DNA from: Sphingomonas echinoides ATCC 14820
Lineage (GTDB): Bacteria; Pseudomonadota; Alphaproteobacteria; Sphingomonadales; Sphingomonadaceae
Assembly: GCF_000241465.1 (NCBI RefSeq)
Contig: NZ_JH584235.1
Coordinates: forward strand, 62,001 to 126,000
Reading direction: 5' to 3'
DNA: 64,000 nucleotides
Shown: positions 46,584 to 55,071 of the stretch, piece after piece
Numbering within the stretch: position 1 is the first letter of the stretch
Layout: every line of letters begins with the position of its first letter
The notes under the pieces: generated by a model
The model's database searches: none
What the model was told of the DNA's origin: nothing
What the model saw: only the letters and a program-made list of their open reading frames with translations
Made by a program: the position numbers and the translations under genes

Positions 46584-47257
46584 GGCAGCAGCCGCTTGCG
46601 GCCTTCAGACAAATGCCAGCGCATCGCCAGCGCCGCGCCGTCGCCGTCTTGCACCCGGATCGCGTCGACCAGCATTTCATGTTCCCTTAGCATCGCGCCG
46701 ATCACCTCGGGCGGGCGCGATCGCGAGATGTCGACACCGGCGCGCATGATCCGGTCGACATCGCCGAACAGCGCATCAAACGCGACCAGGAAGGCGGGGT
46801 TGGCGGTCGCCAGCACGATTTGCCGGTGCAACGCCATATCCTCGTCATGCGCCGGTGCACTCGACAGCAAAGCGGTGCGGAGCGCGTGCAACGCCGCCTC
46901 GATCGCCGCCATTTCCGCGCTCGAGCGGCGCGTGGCCGCCAGCCGCGCCGCCTCGGCTTCGAGCACGAAGCGCACCTCATAGGTGCCGAAGGTCGCCGAC
47001 ATATGGTCCATCGGCAGAAACGCGATCAGCCGGTCCGATGGGCGGCCCTTGACGAACGAGCCCGCGCCGCGCCGCGCCTCGGTAATGCCGTCTGCGGCCA
47101 GACGGACGAGCGCTTCCCGCACGATCGTGCGCGACATGCCGAACATTTCTGCCAGGCGCGCCTCGGATGGCAGCCGATCACCCACCGCCAGCCCATCGCC
47201 ATTGATGATCTCGACGATCCCGGCATAGGCCCGGTCGGCTAAGCGGCCTTCATTCAT
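46580..47257 (-). CDS. GntR-family regulator, FadR subfamily
   Basis: A 225-residue regulator. The winged HTH (about 5-70) has IINGDGLAVGDRLPSEARLA, then FGMSRTIVREALVRLAADG and RGAGSFV. The FadR-type all-helical effector domain carries metal/ligand His in MALHRQIVLATANP and HLSEGRK. ATG 47257 is preferred, with AAGGAA upstream; a GTG six codons earlier is possible. It follows the gluconate permease gene by 36 bp on the same strand, so it is probably co-transcribed and controls uptake and kinase genes, with gluconate or 6-phosphogluconate as effector. Confidence 0.9.
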   Translation of the reverse strand: MNEGRLADRAYAGIVEIINGDGLAVGDRLPSEARLAEMFGMSRTIVREALVRLAADGITEARRGAGSFVKGRPSDRLIAFLPMDHMSATFGTYEVRFVLEAEAARLAATRRSSAEMAAIEAALHALRTALLSSAPAHDEDMALHRQIVLATANPAFLVAFDALFGDVDRIMRAGVDISRSRPPEVIGAMLREHEMLVDAIRVQDGDGAALAMRWHLSEGRKRLLP

Positions 47258-47293
47258 CGGTCGTTCCTTGGTCACCGCGTCGGGCGCGTGCCG

Positions 47294-48640
47294 TCAGAAT
47301 AGGTGACTGGCGATAAGGATCAACGCCAGTCCGAGCACGGAGACGACGGTCTCCATCACCGACCAGGTGCGAAACGTCGCGGGCGTATCGATGCCGAGAT
47401 AGCTTTTCACCAGCCAAAATCCGGGATCGTTGACATGGCTGAAGAATAGCGATCCCGCGCCGATCGCCAGCACGATCCATTCGGGCGACGCGCCCGAGGC
47501 GGCGACGAACGCGGGCATGATCCCGGCGGTGGTGATCGTCGCGACCGTCGCCGACCCGGTGGCGAGGCGGATACAGACCGCGACCAACCACGCCAGCACG
47601 ATCGGTGACAGCGGCCCGCCGGTCGCGACCCGCGCCAGCAAATCGGACAAGCCAGCCGTGACGAGCACTTGCTTCAGCGCGCCGCCCGCACCAATCGCCA
47701 GCAGGATCGCGCCCGCCGGCTGCATCGTCTCGGTCCAGATCGCCTCCTGCACCTTGGCATCGCCGATGCGTCGACCAAATAGCAGCGGCAGCGCCGCCAG
47801 GCACGCGATCAGCAAGGCGAGCACCGGATTGCTGGCCACCGCGAGCACGCCAAAGCGGGCGGCGACCGGCGGCGGCAGCAACGCGACCGCTTGCCCCGCT
47901 GCGATCAGCACCACGGGCATCAGCACGACCAGCAGCGCACGCCAGTTCGCGGGGGCAGGCATGTTCAGCACCGTCGGGGCGAGCAAGGGTGGTGCGAGTT
48001 TCACGCCGCGTGCGGTGAATTTCGCCAGTACCGGCCCGGCGACGATTGCGGTCGGGATGCCGATGAGCAAGCCATAACCGAGCGTGCGCAGCAAATCGGC
48101 ATGGAGCGCCTCGACCGCGAGCAACGGGCCCGGATGCGGCGGCACCAGCGCGTGCACCACCGACAGCCCGGCCAACGCCGACAGCATCAGCCGCAGCTTT
48201 GCCGAATCCTGGTTTGCACCCGCCGGGAGCGCCGCCGCCGCCGCCGCGACGATCGGCAGCAGCAGCACCAGCCCGGTTTCGAAGAACAGCGGCAAGCCAA
48301 TGAGGAGGCCCGTCGCCACGCTCGCCCAAGGCGCGCCGCGTACGCCGGCCCATCGCAACGCGGTGCGGGCGAGGCCGGCGGCGGCATCCGACAATTGCAG
48401 CATCGCGCCAAGCGCCAGCCCGAGCGCGACCACCAGCCCGGTGCCGCCCAGAATATCTCCCGCGCCTTTCTGGATGGCCTTTGCGGTATCGGCAATCGGC
48501 AGGCCGGCGATGATCCCGACGACGAACGCGCCCGACAGCAACGCGACAAACGGATGCAAGCGCCCGCGAACGATCAGGACGATCGACAAGCCGATGCCGA
48601 GCATGGCCGCCACGATCAGGCGGTAATCCTCGGGCCTCAT
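47294..48640 (-). CDS. gntP: GntP-family gluconate:H+ symporter
   Basis: A 448-residue inner-membrane carrier with 12-14 spans. Family-specific stretches are LHPFVALLSGAFVVGIIAGL, GAGDILGGTGLVVALGLALG, ATGLLIGLPLFFETGLVLLLP, HALVPPHPGPLLAVEALHADL and RLATGSATVATITTAGIMPAF. The length equals E. coli GntP/GntT-type permeases. It would import gluconate or a related aldonate for the kinase encoded nearby. First gene of a minus-strand pair with the GntR regulator; the 322-bp upstream gap holds its promoter. Confidence 0.94.
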   Translation of the reverse strand: MRPEDYRLIVAAMLGIGLSIVLIVRGRLHPFVALLSGAFVVGIIAGLPIADTAKAIQKGAGDILGGTGLVVALGLALGAMLQLSDAAAGLARTALRWAGVRGAPWASVATGLLIGLPLFFETGLVLLLPIVAAAAAALPAGANQDSAKLRLMLSALAGLSVVHALVPPHPGPLLAVEALHADLLRTLGYGLLIGIPTAIVAGPVLAKFTARGVKLAPPLLAPTVLNMPAPANWRALLVVLMPVVLIAAGQAVALLPPPVAARFGVLAVASNPVLALLIACLAALPLLFGRRIGDAKVQEAIWTETMQPAGAILLAIGAGGALKQVLVTAGLSDLLARVATGGPLSPIVLAWLVAVCIRLATGSATVATITTAGIMPAFVAASGASPEWIVLAIGAGSLFFSHVNDPGFWLVKSYLGIDTPATFRTWSVMETVVSVLGLALILIASHLF

Positions 48641-48962
48641 CGCGTGTGGGCCGCGATCGACGCGGTGGCGGGCACGGTGTGGCCATGCGCCAGCGATTGC
48701 GAATGGACCATCGGACCCCCTTCTCCGCCGCAGTCTCTCGCAATATGCGGGCTGCGTGGGTGTATCTGTACGACAACAATGCGCAATATTCCAAGATTAT
48801 TCACGTCAAATCAGCAAAAATTGTAATATGCGCTTGAATCTGTCCAACCAATTTGAATAGGATCAAGCCATCGAGACTCGCATCGGGTTTCGTTCGATCG
48901 GCAGAAGCCGACAGTCGGACGTGGCATGTCCCGTTGCGGCGTAAAGGGGGGAGAGGGCTGAG
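48641..48962. other. Gene-free region with divergent promoters of gntP and the HTH mini-protein
   Basis: A 322-bp stretch, clearly more A+T-rich than the flanks between about 48740 and 48860 (CAATATTCCAAGATTATTC, AAATTGTAATATGCG). It must hold the promoters for gntP (leftward) and the LuxR-type protein (rightward). At 48766-48776 CTGTACGACAA resembles, on the minus strand, the FadR-type GntR half-site pattern T-N-GT-N3-AC-N-A with one deviation. No convincing coding sequence is seen. Confidence 0.5.
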
Positions 48963-49235
48963 ATGACGAGGCAGCACATAGCGGTGAGCGAGGTCACGCT
49001 GGACCGAGATGCCTCGGCTCCGTTCGCTCGCCTGACCCCGACGCAGCGCAAGGTCCTCGACGGGGTCTATTGCGGCCAGCTCAACAAGCAGATTGCCTAT
49101 GACCTTGGCATAGCCGAGGCGACCGTCAAAGCCCACATGACCGCGCTGATGCGCAAACTCAAGGTCCACAACCGCACGCAGTTGGCGGTGACGGCGCAGG
49201 CGCTTGGCTGGAACAAGAGCGCGCTGGCGCATTGA
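48963..49235 (+). CDS. Stand-alone LuxR-type HTH protein
   Basis: A 90-residue protein consisting almost only of a GerE/LuxR C-terminal HTH domain (about 22-84). It has the LTPTQRKVLDGVYCGQLNKQIA start, the ATVKAHMTALMRKLKVHNRTQLA recognition helix and no receiver, PAS or autoinducer domain. The ATG is preceded by a purine-rich GGGGGGAGAGGGCTGAG stretch. Such single-domain proteins may bind DNA constitutively or compete with full-length regulators. Neighbours are the gntP-gntR pair (divergent) and a TonB receptor (convergent); no target can be assigned. Confidence 0.85.
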   Translation: MTRQHIAVSEVTLDRDASAPFARLTPTQRKVLDGVYCGQLNKQIAYDLGIAEATVKAHMTALMRKLKVHNRTQLAVTAQALGWNKSALAH

Positions 49236-49288
49236 GAGCGCGGCCTGCGCGCCACTGAAATGCGCGATGCGGCATTTGTGACGTGGTG

Positions 49289-49326
49289 CGCCCGGTTGCA
49301 GTCGATGCCGCTATTGCAACCGGGCG
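49289..49326. terminator. 12-bp perfect-stem hairpin between convergent genes
   Basis: CGCCCGGTTGCA (49289-49300) and TGCAACCGGGCG (49315-49326) are exact reverse complements around a 14-base loop, located between the HTH gene and the stop of the convergent receptor. Only a weak T-rich stretch (TTATTGGTTT) follows on the plus strand. Probably a bidirectional terminator. Confidence 0.6.
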
Positions 49327-49363
49327 TGCGTTATTGGTTTGATGGCCGCTCGTGGCCGTCCGT

Positions 49364-52264
49364 TTAGAACTTCACCTCCGCCTGCATGGTGAACGAACGC
49401 CCGCGTGGATCGGCAACGCGCGGCTCCCACGAGCTGCCGCTGCCGTTGTTGCTGTCATAGGAGATGGCGAAGGGCGGGTTGGTGTCAAACAGGTTGCGCA
49501 CACCGAAGGTCAGCTTGAACCCTTTGATCCCGTTATAAGAAGCGGAGAGGTTGTAATAGATATAGTCCGCGACATCGGTGATGTCGTTTGACGGGTTGAA
49601 GGTACCCGCCAGCACGCCTGGCAGCACCTGATTCTTATAGCCTGAGCGGAAGATCTGCGTCAGCGACACGCTGAAATCATCGTTCGAATAGCTCACGAAC
49701 GCATTGTGCTTCCAGCGCAGGCCAAGATCGGACGCGAGCGAGTAGACGCCAAGCTGCTGGATGGTCGCGGCGCTGGCGTTGACCTTCTCCTCCTTCTTGA
49801 GCAGCAGCGTGCCGTCCAGCCCCGCGCCGAAGCTGCCGCCAAGCGCGTCGATGCTGCCGCGCACCGTGAAGTCGACGGCCTGGGTCTTGGTGTTCCCCGC
49901 ATTGGCATAGGTCTGGTCGATGACGGTCAGCTTGCCCGAGGAGTCGCGGATGAAGCGATCCTGGAAGATCGAATAATTGGCAAACAGATATTGCAGCGGC
50001 AACACCTGGATGGTGTTGTTGCGGTTGATCGACCAGAAATCGGCGGTCGCACTGAAGTGCCGTGATGGCTCAAACACCACGCCGCCGCTGAACATCGTCG
50101 CGGTCTCCGGCCCCAGCGCCAAATTGCCGCCGTTGCGGATGTTGACGTTGTTGTTGAGCGACGGACAGCCGTTTGCCGCATTGACGGTGCCGTTCGGGCA
50201 GTTTTTGGGGTCTGCGAAATCAGACCCAGTGTAGACCGAATCCGTGTCGGGATTGAAAATCTGGTTGAACGACGGCACGCGGAAGGCGGTGTTGTAGGAT
50301 CCACGGAACATGATCGGCTTGAACGGCCGATATTTGAGCGAGATCTTGGGGTTTGTCGTCGTTCCGAAGCCCGAATAATCGTCGAGGCGGCCGGCGAGCG
50401 TAAGCTCGAAGCCCTTGAAGATCGGCACGAGCAACTCGGCATAGACCGCCTTGATGTCGCGGTGGACGCCGTTGAGCGCGTTGCCATTGTCGAACGGAGC
50501 CGCGATGATCGTCCGCTGCACAGCGCGCTGATCGCCGTTGAACTTATATTCCTCCCGCCGGAAATCGACGCCGGTCGCCAGCTTTACCGTGCCGCCCCAG
50601 ATGTCGAACAAGGACCCCGAGACCGACGCATCGCCCTGCTTGACCGAATATTTGCCGCCATACAGCACGACGCCTTGCGCCGACGCCGATTGGATCGCCG
50701 CCATCCCGGCGGCGCTTTGCGTCTGGCCGGGGAACAGGAACGGGTTGACCGCGCCGCTATTGAGCGCGGCGACCAGCGCGTCCTGATAATAATATCCGGT
50801 GCCAAGCGTCGAGGCCGAGATGCTGTCGGCATAGGAAATGCCGGCACTGTAGTCCCAGCCCTTGAACAAGGGCCCGGTCGCATTCAGCGCGGCGCGGAAG
50901 GTGGTGGTGGTGGTCGAAATCTCGCGCTCACCGCATTCGACGCAGCGCCAGCGATAGGAGAAGGTAGAGTTGGAGTTCAGCAGCCCCGGAAACACGCTGT
51001 TGATGCGGCTGACGAGGTTGTCGAAGGCGACATCGTTGACGCCCGCGATCCGTGCATATTTGTAGTTTTGGGTGGTGGTGTTGGGCGTGATCTGCACTGG
51101 GGAGAAGCGCTTGACCGAGTCCGCGCTTGATCCCGTGATTTCGAGCGCGATCTCATGCTCGCCGAACCGCTTCACCGCGCGCCCGAGATAGGTCAGCGTG
51201 TTGAGCTGTTGCTGGAGATAGACGTTCTTGCCGGTGTCGTAGGAGCAAGCGAGGCCGTTGCCCGGTGCGCCCCATACGTCAGTATCGTAAATATCCTGGT
51301 CCGGCACTGCATTACAGCCCGCCTGGCCGGGCAGACGCAAGGCGTTAATGCCGCCGGTGGCGCGCACCGTTGTTCCCGGGATCAGTGGAAACGCGGACGA
51401 TGTGGCGAAGCTGGTGCCCGCCAGGTTGACGATTGTCGCAAACGGCGTGCCGCGCGTATCGACGCCAAGCCCGCGGTCATGCTGGAAGGTGTTGACGAAG
51501 CTGCGCGAATGCGCCTCGAGCGGGGAAATCCAGCTATAGCTGACCGTCCCCATCACGTTGAAGCCCTGCTTGTCCAGATCGCCAAAACCGGCGATCGCCG
51601 ACAGGCGGTAGATCGGCGCGTCGCCTTTTTCGGTTACGTCGGTGAAGGCGGTCGCGCCGAAGCCGCGATAGTTCTTCTTGGTGATGAAGTTGATGACGCC
51701 GCCGACCGCGTCGGTGCCGTAGATTGCCGATGCGCCGTCCTTCAGCACTTCGACGCGGTCGAGCGCGGCAAACGGGATCTGATTGACGTCGACGGCCGAG
51801 CCGGTCGTGCCTTGCGCCGCGACCCGGCGCCCGTTGAGCAGGACCAAGGTCGCCGCCGAGCCCTGTCCGCGCAAATTAGCGAAGGACGCGCCGTTATTGC
51901 CGCGCCGTTCCGAGGTCACGACGTCGGAGTTGCTGGCGAGGTTGTCGGCCGAGCTGCCATTGTCGGTAAGGAACGCAATCAGCTGTTCGGGGCTGCTGAT
52001 GCTGTTGCGTTGCAGTTCCTTGACGGTGATGACCTGCAAGGGGAGCGCGCTGTCATTCGGGTTCTGCTTGATGCGCGAACCGGTGACGAGAATATCGGCT
52101 GAGTCGGTCTTTGCCGAACTCTCTCCCGCGCCGATCAAGGGCGTGGCCGCCCCGGTCGGGGTTGCTGCTTCCTGCGTCGTCTGGGCGAACCCGGTCCCGG
52201 CGAAAAGACACGTCAAGGCGGTGAACGCCGTGCCGGAAATGAGCAAAGTCTTGAGCGACGTCAT
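49364..52264 (-). CDS. TonB-dependent receptor
   Basis: A 966-residue outer-membrane receptor. It has a signal peptide (MTSLKTLLISGTAFTALTCLFAG, cleavage after GFAQ), a plug starting at ADILVTGSRIKQNPND, ATLVLLNGRRVAAQG, and the plug core LDRVEVLKDGASAIYGTDAVGGVINFITKKN. Its barrel ends in MQAEVKF. ATG 52264 follows AAAGGGGGTT at suitable spacing; the longer open frame upstream lacks a signal sequence. It belongs to the same large receptor class as the one at 38779-41814. It is divergent from an AmpG-like permease, 225 bp away, which suggests a muropeptide or peptide ligand, but no motif shows the substrate. Confidence 0.87.
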   Translation of the reverse strand: MTSLKTLLISGTAFTALTCLFAGTGFAQTTQEAATPTGAATPLIGAGESSAKTDSADILVTGSRIKQNPNDSALPLQVITVKELQRNSISSPEQLIAFLTDNGSSADNLASNSDVVTSERRGNNGASFANLRGQGSAATLVLLNGRRVAAQGTTGSAVDVNQIPFAALDRVEVLKDGASAIYGTDAVGGVINFITKKNYRGFGATAFTDVTEKGDAPIYRLSAIAGFGDLDKQGFNVMGTVSYSWISPLEAHSRSFVNTFQHDRGLGVDTRGTPFATIVNLAGTSFATSSAFPLIPGTTVRATGGINALRLPGQAGCNAVPDQDIYDTDVWGAPGNGLACSYDTGKNVYLQQQLNTLTYLGRAVKRFGEHEIALEITGSSADSVKRFSPVQITPNTTTQNYKYARIAGVNDVAFDNLVSRINSVFPGLLNSNSTFSYRWRCVECGEREISTTTTTFRAALNATGPLFKGWDYSAGISYADSISASTLGTGYYYQDALVAALNSGAVNPFLFPGQTQSAAGMAAIQSASAQGVVLYGGKYSVKQGDASVSGSLFDIWGGTVKLATGVDFRREEYKFNGDQRAVQRTIIAAPFDNGNALNGVHRDIKAVYAELLVPIFKGFELTLAGRLDDYSGFGTTTNPKISLKYRPFKPIMFRGSYNTAFRVPSFNQIFNPDTDSVYTGSDFADPKNCPNGTVNAANGCPSLNNNVNIRNGGNLALGPETATMFSGGVVFEPSRHFSATADFWSINRNNTIQVLPLQYLFANYSIFQDRFIRDSSGKLTVIDQTYANAGNTKTQAVDFTVRGSIDALGGSFGAGLDGTLLLKKEEKVNASAATIQQLGVYSLASDLGLRWKHNAFVSYSNDDFSVSLTQIFRSGYKNQVLPGVLAGTFNPSNDITDVADYIYYNLSASYNGIKGFKLTFGVRNLFDTNPPFAISYDSNNGSGSSWEPRVADPRGRSFTMQAEVKF

Positions 52265-52489
52265 AGTCTGAACCCCCTTTTTGCGCCCCCGCGCAACCCT
52301 GGACATTAGGTAACAGGAATGTTGCATCGCGCCATAGTTTCTCTTGCGAGTGCCATAGCCTATGGGCATCTCTTGCGACGGATTTGACCAAAAGTGTTGC
52401 GTGCGCGCACCAGTGCAGCATTGACGCTGGGCCAAGCGCAGACGAGCATGCCCCGGTCGCGGTAGTGCGGCCGCAAAAAGGGGATTGCG

Positions 52490-54001
52490 ATGTCGGCGGT
52501 GATATCCGGCGCGTCACTGCCGGAAACGCCGAGCGTTGCCACGGGGCTCGACTCCGCGCGCAGTCGGTTTGCGTTATATCTGTTGCTCGGCTTCTCTGCC
52601 GGGCTGCCGTATTACATGTTTTCGACGATCCTGTCGGCGCGGCTGGCGAAGCACGGCGTGGATCTGGTGCTGATCGGCTTTTTCGGCTGGGTGCAGTTGT
52701 TGCCGACGCTCAAGTTCCTGTGGGCTCCGTTGCTGGATCGCTTTTCGGTGCCCGGTTTCGGGCGCTTTTTCGGACCGCGGCTGGGGTGGATCATGCTCTC
52801 GCAATTGGGCATCTTCGCCGCGATGGTGGCGATGGCGTTCACCTCGAGCGATGCCAGCCTGCCGCTGACCGCGCTGTTCGCGGTGCTGCTGGCGTTCTGG
52901 ACGACGACGCTGGAAGTCTCGGCCGACGCCTGGCGGATCGAGCTAGCCCCCACGCCCGAAACGCAGGGGCCGCTGACGGCCGCCAATCTGTGGGGCTATC
53001 GCAGTGCGATGGTCGCAGCGGGCAGCGGCGCGCTGATCGTGGCGGACCATGCCAACTGGGCCTGGGCCTATCTGGTGATCGCGGCGGGGGCTTTCGCGCC
53101 GCTGCCGATCCTCGCCACGATGCGCCCGCAGGCGAGGGCGGGGCGCGCGCGGGGCGTAGCGCTGGCAACCGGGCTCGGGGCCAGCGCGGTGATCCTGGGC
53201 CTGTCGCTGCTCCTCGCGGCGGGGGTGGGGGCGCTGGTGTTGCGCGCGGCGGCGGCTATCGGGATCAGCGCCAAAACCGACGCCACGACCACGGTGTTGG
53301 TGCTGTGCCTGCTGCCCTTCTTGATCATGGCGGCGTTGCTGCCGCGCATTGTCGGTCTGTCAGCGGGCGCGTGGGCGCGGCGCTCGACGATGGTTGGGCC
53401 CTATGTCGATATTTTCTGGCGCTTTGGCTATAAGGTGCTGCCGCTGCTGGCCTTTGTCAGCTTTTACCGCATGGGCGACGTGCTCACGCTGGCTTTGTCC
53501 AAGCCGCTCGAAATCGCGGCGCATTATGACCTGACCACGATGGGGATTGCCGATGGCTTCGTCGCCTTGCCCAGCAGTATGGCAGGCGTTGCCCTGGGGG
53601 CGGTGCTGGCGGTGCGGTTGCGGCTGACGCGCGCGCTGGCGCTGGGGGCGATCGGCTCGGCGCTGGGCAATTGGATCTTTGTGTGGCTGTGGTTCCAGCC
53701 GCCAAGCCCGCACGTCATCTACATCGCCACCGCGCTCGACCAATTCGCGCATGGCATGGAAGGGGCTGTGTTCGTCGTGTTCCTGTCGATGCTGGTGAAC
53801 CCGCGTTATCCCGGCGCGCAATATGCGTTCCTGTCGGGCTTTGCCTTTCTGCTGCCACGGCTGCTGGCGGGGGCGGGGGGCAATATCGCGCGGCATATTG
53901 GCTTTGACGGATTTTTCTGGCTGTCGGGCGGGCTCAGCCTGGCGGCGGTGCTGTTCCTGCCGCTGATCGCGCGGGTGCAGCCGCGCGAGGAGGCGGCATG
54001 A
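52490..54001 (+). CDS. AmpG-like muropeptide permease (MFS)
   Basis: A 503-residue inner-membrane transporter with about 12-14 spans and the AmpG hallmarks: LYLLLGFSAGLPYYMFSTILS, VDLVLIGFFGWVQLLPTLKFLWAPLLDR and an acidic ETQGPLTAANLWGYR loop after VSADAWRIELAP. E. coli AmpG, which imports anhydro-muropeptides from the periplasm, has nearly the same length (491). AAGGGG precedes the ATG. The stop overlaps the start of a serine hydrolase gene (ATGA). Taken with the carboxypeptidase, peptidase and D-amino-acid genes downstream, peptidoglycan fragments are the likely cargo; the AmpG family also contains members of unknown specificity. Confidence 0.8.
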   Translation: MSAVISGASLPETPSVATGLDSARSRFALYLLLGFSAGLPYYMFSTILSARLAKHGVDLVLIGFFGWVQLLPTLKFLWAPLLDRFSVPGFGRFFGPRLGWIMLSQLGIFAAMVAMAFTSSDASLPLTALFAVLLAFWTTTLEVSADAWRIELAPTPETQGPLTAANLWGYRSAMVAAGSGALIVADHANWAWAYLVIAAGAFAPLPILATMRPQARAGRARGVALATGLGASAVILGLSLLLAAGVGALVLRAAAAIGISAKTDATTTVLVLCLLPFLIMAALLPRIVGLSAGAWARRSTMVGPYVDIFWRFGYKVLPLLAFVSFYRMGDVLTLALSKPLEIAAHYDLTTMGIADGFVALPSSMAGVALGAVLAVRLRLTRALALGAIGSALGNWIFVWLWFQPPSPHVIYIATALDQFAHGMEGAVFVVFLSMLVNPRYPGAQYAFLSGFAFLLPRLLAGAGGNIARHIGFDGFFWLSGGLSLAAVLFLPLIARVQPREEAA

Positions 54002-55002
54002 TCGACATCGAACGCGCGTTCGCGCCAGCGGCGGCGGCAGTTGCCGAGGGGCGTATCCCCGGGGCAACGCTCGGGATCGTCACCGCCGATGGCAAGCGGG
54101 CGGTGCAGGTCGCGGGCCACGCCGCGCTGCTGCCCCAGCCGGAAGCGCTGACCGAGGCGCATTGGTTCGATCTCGCTTCGGTCACCAAGGTGATCGCGAC
54201 GACGACGATGATCCTGCAGCTGGCCGATCAGGGCCGGCTCGATCTCGATGCGCCGTTGACCGAGGCGATCCCCGACTTGCGGCAATATGACATAGCGGGC
54301 GCGCCCGAGCGCCGCCTAACCTTCCGCGATTGCCTGGCCCACCGCACCTTCTTCCCTGCGGTCGAGCCGATTTACACCTATGGCGATGATCCGCAGCGGC
54401 TGCGCGCCTTCGTGCTGCAGCGCGAATGGCGGCACGGGCCGCCGGTTTATTCCGACATCAACTTCATCCTGCTCGGTATCGCGGTCGAGCGGCTGACCGG
54501 TGCGCCGCTCTCGGCCTGGTCGCTCGGCGCAGGGCTCGCTTATGGCCCGCCGCCCGGCCCGGCGGTGGCGACCGAGCGCTGCGCGTGGCGCGGCCGCGTG
54601 CTGAAGGGCGAAGTGCATGATGAGAATGCGGCGGCGCTGGGCGGGGAGACCGGCCATGCCGGACTGTTCGGCACGGTCGGCGGCGTGCTCGATTTCGCCG
54701 CCGGGCTGCTCGACGGGAGCGGCGCATCGCCCGCGATGCGCGCCGCAATCCGCACCCCGTTCTACGAGCATCGCACCTGCGGGTGGGAACGCAAGTTTGA
54801 CGGCTGGTCGGGCGGGGCGGCCTGTTCCGCCGAGACGATCGGCCATACCGGCTTCACCGGCACCGGCCTGTGGATCGATTTCGAGCGCGGATATGCCTGG
54901 ACGCTGCTGACCAACCGTGTCCACCCGACGCGGCATTTCGACAGCGGGATCTTCGTGCTGCGACCGGCGACTGGCGATGCGGTGGTTGGGGCGGTGGGGT
55001 AG
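53998..55002 (+). CDS. Class C beta-lactamase-fold serine hydrolase
   Basis: A 334-residue penicillin-binding-protein-like hydrolase. It has the catalytic SxxK tetrad in DLASVTKVIAT (about 58-65), a YSD motif (VYSDINFILLG) at the YxN position, and GHTGFTGTG as the third KTG/HTG motif. There is no signal peptide, so the enzyme should be cytoplasmic, which is unusual for a beta-lactamase and fits an esterase/amidase-like hydrolase acting on imported compounds. It is translationally coupled to the AmpG-like permease. A role in processing imported muropeptides is inferred from that coupling alone. Confidence 0.85.
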   Translation: MIDIERAFAPAAAAVAEGRIPGATLGIVTADGKRAVQVAGHAALLPQPEALTEAHWFDLASVTKVIATTTMILQLADQGRLDLDAPLTEAIPDLRQYDIAGAPERRLTFRDCLAHRTFFPAVEPIYTYGDDPQRLRAFVLQREWRHGPPVYSDINFILLGIAVERLTGAPLSAWSLGAGLAYGPPPGPAVATERCAWRGRVLKGEVHDENAAALGGETGHAGLFGTVGGVLDFAAGLLDGSGASPAMRAAIRTPFYEHRTCGWERKFDGWSGGAACSAETIGHTGFTGTGLWIDFERGYAWTLLTNRVHPTRHFDSGIFVLRPATGDAVVGAVG

Positions 55003-55071
55003 GGGGTGATTGGACTGGGCGATAACTTCCGCTCAGTTGCGGGCATTCGCTCCTAGCTGCATAAGGCCGAG

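Noticed and set aside
48646..48837. A 63-codon frame in the gntP upstream gap.
   Set aside because: No ribosome-binding site or conserved feature, and it lies in the A+T-rich promoter region.
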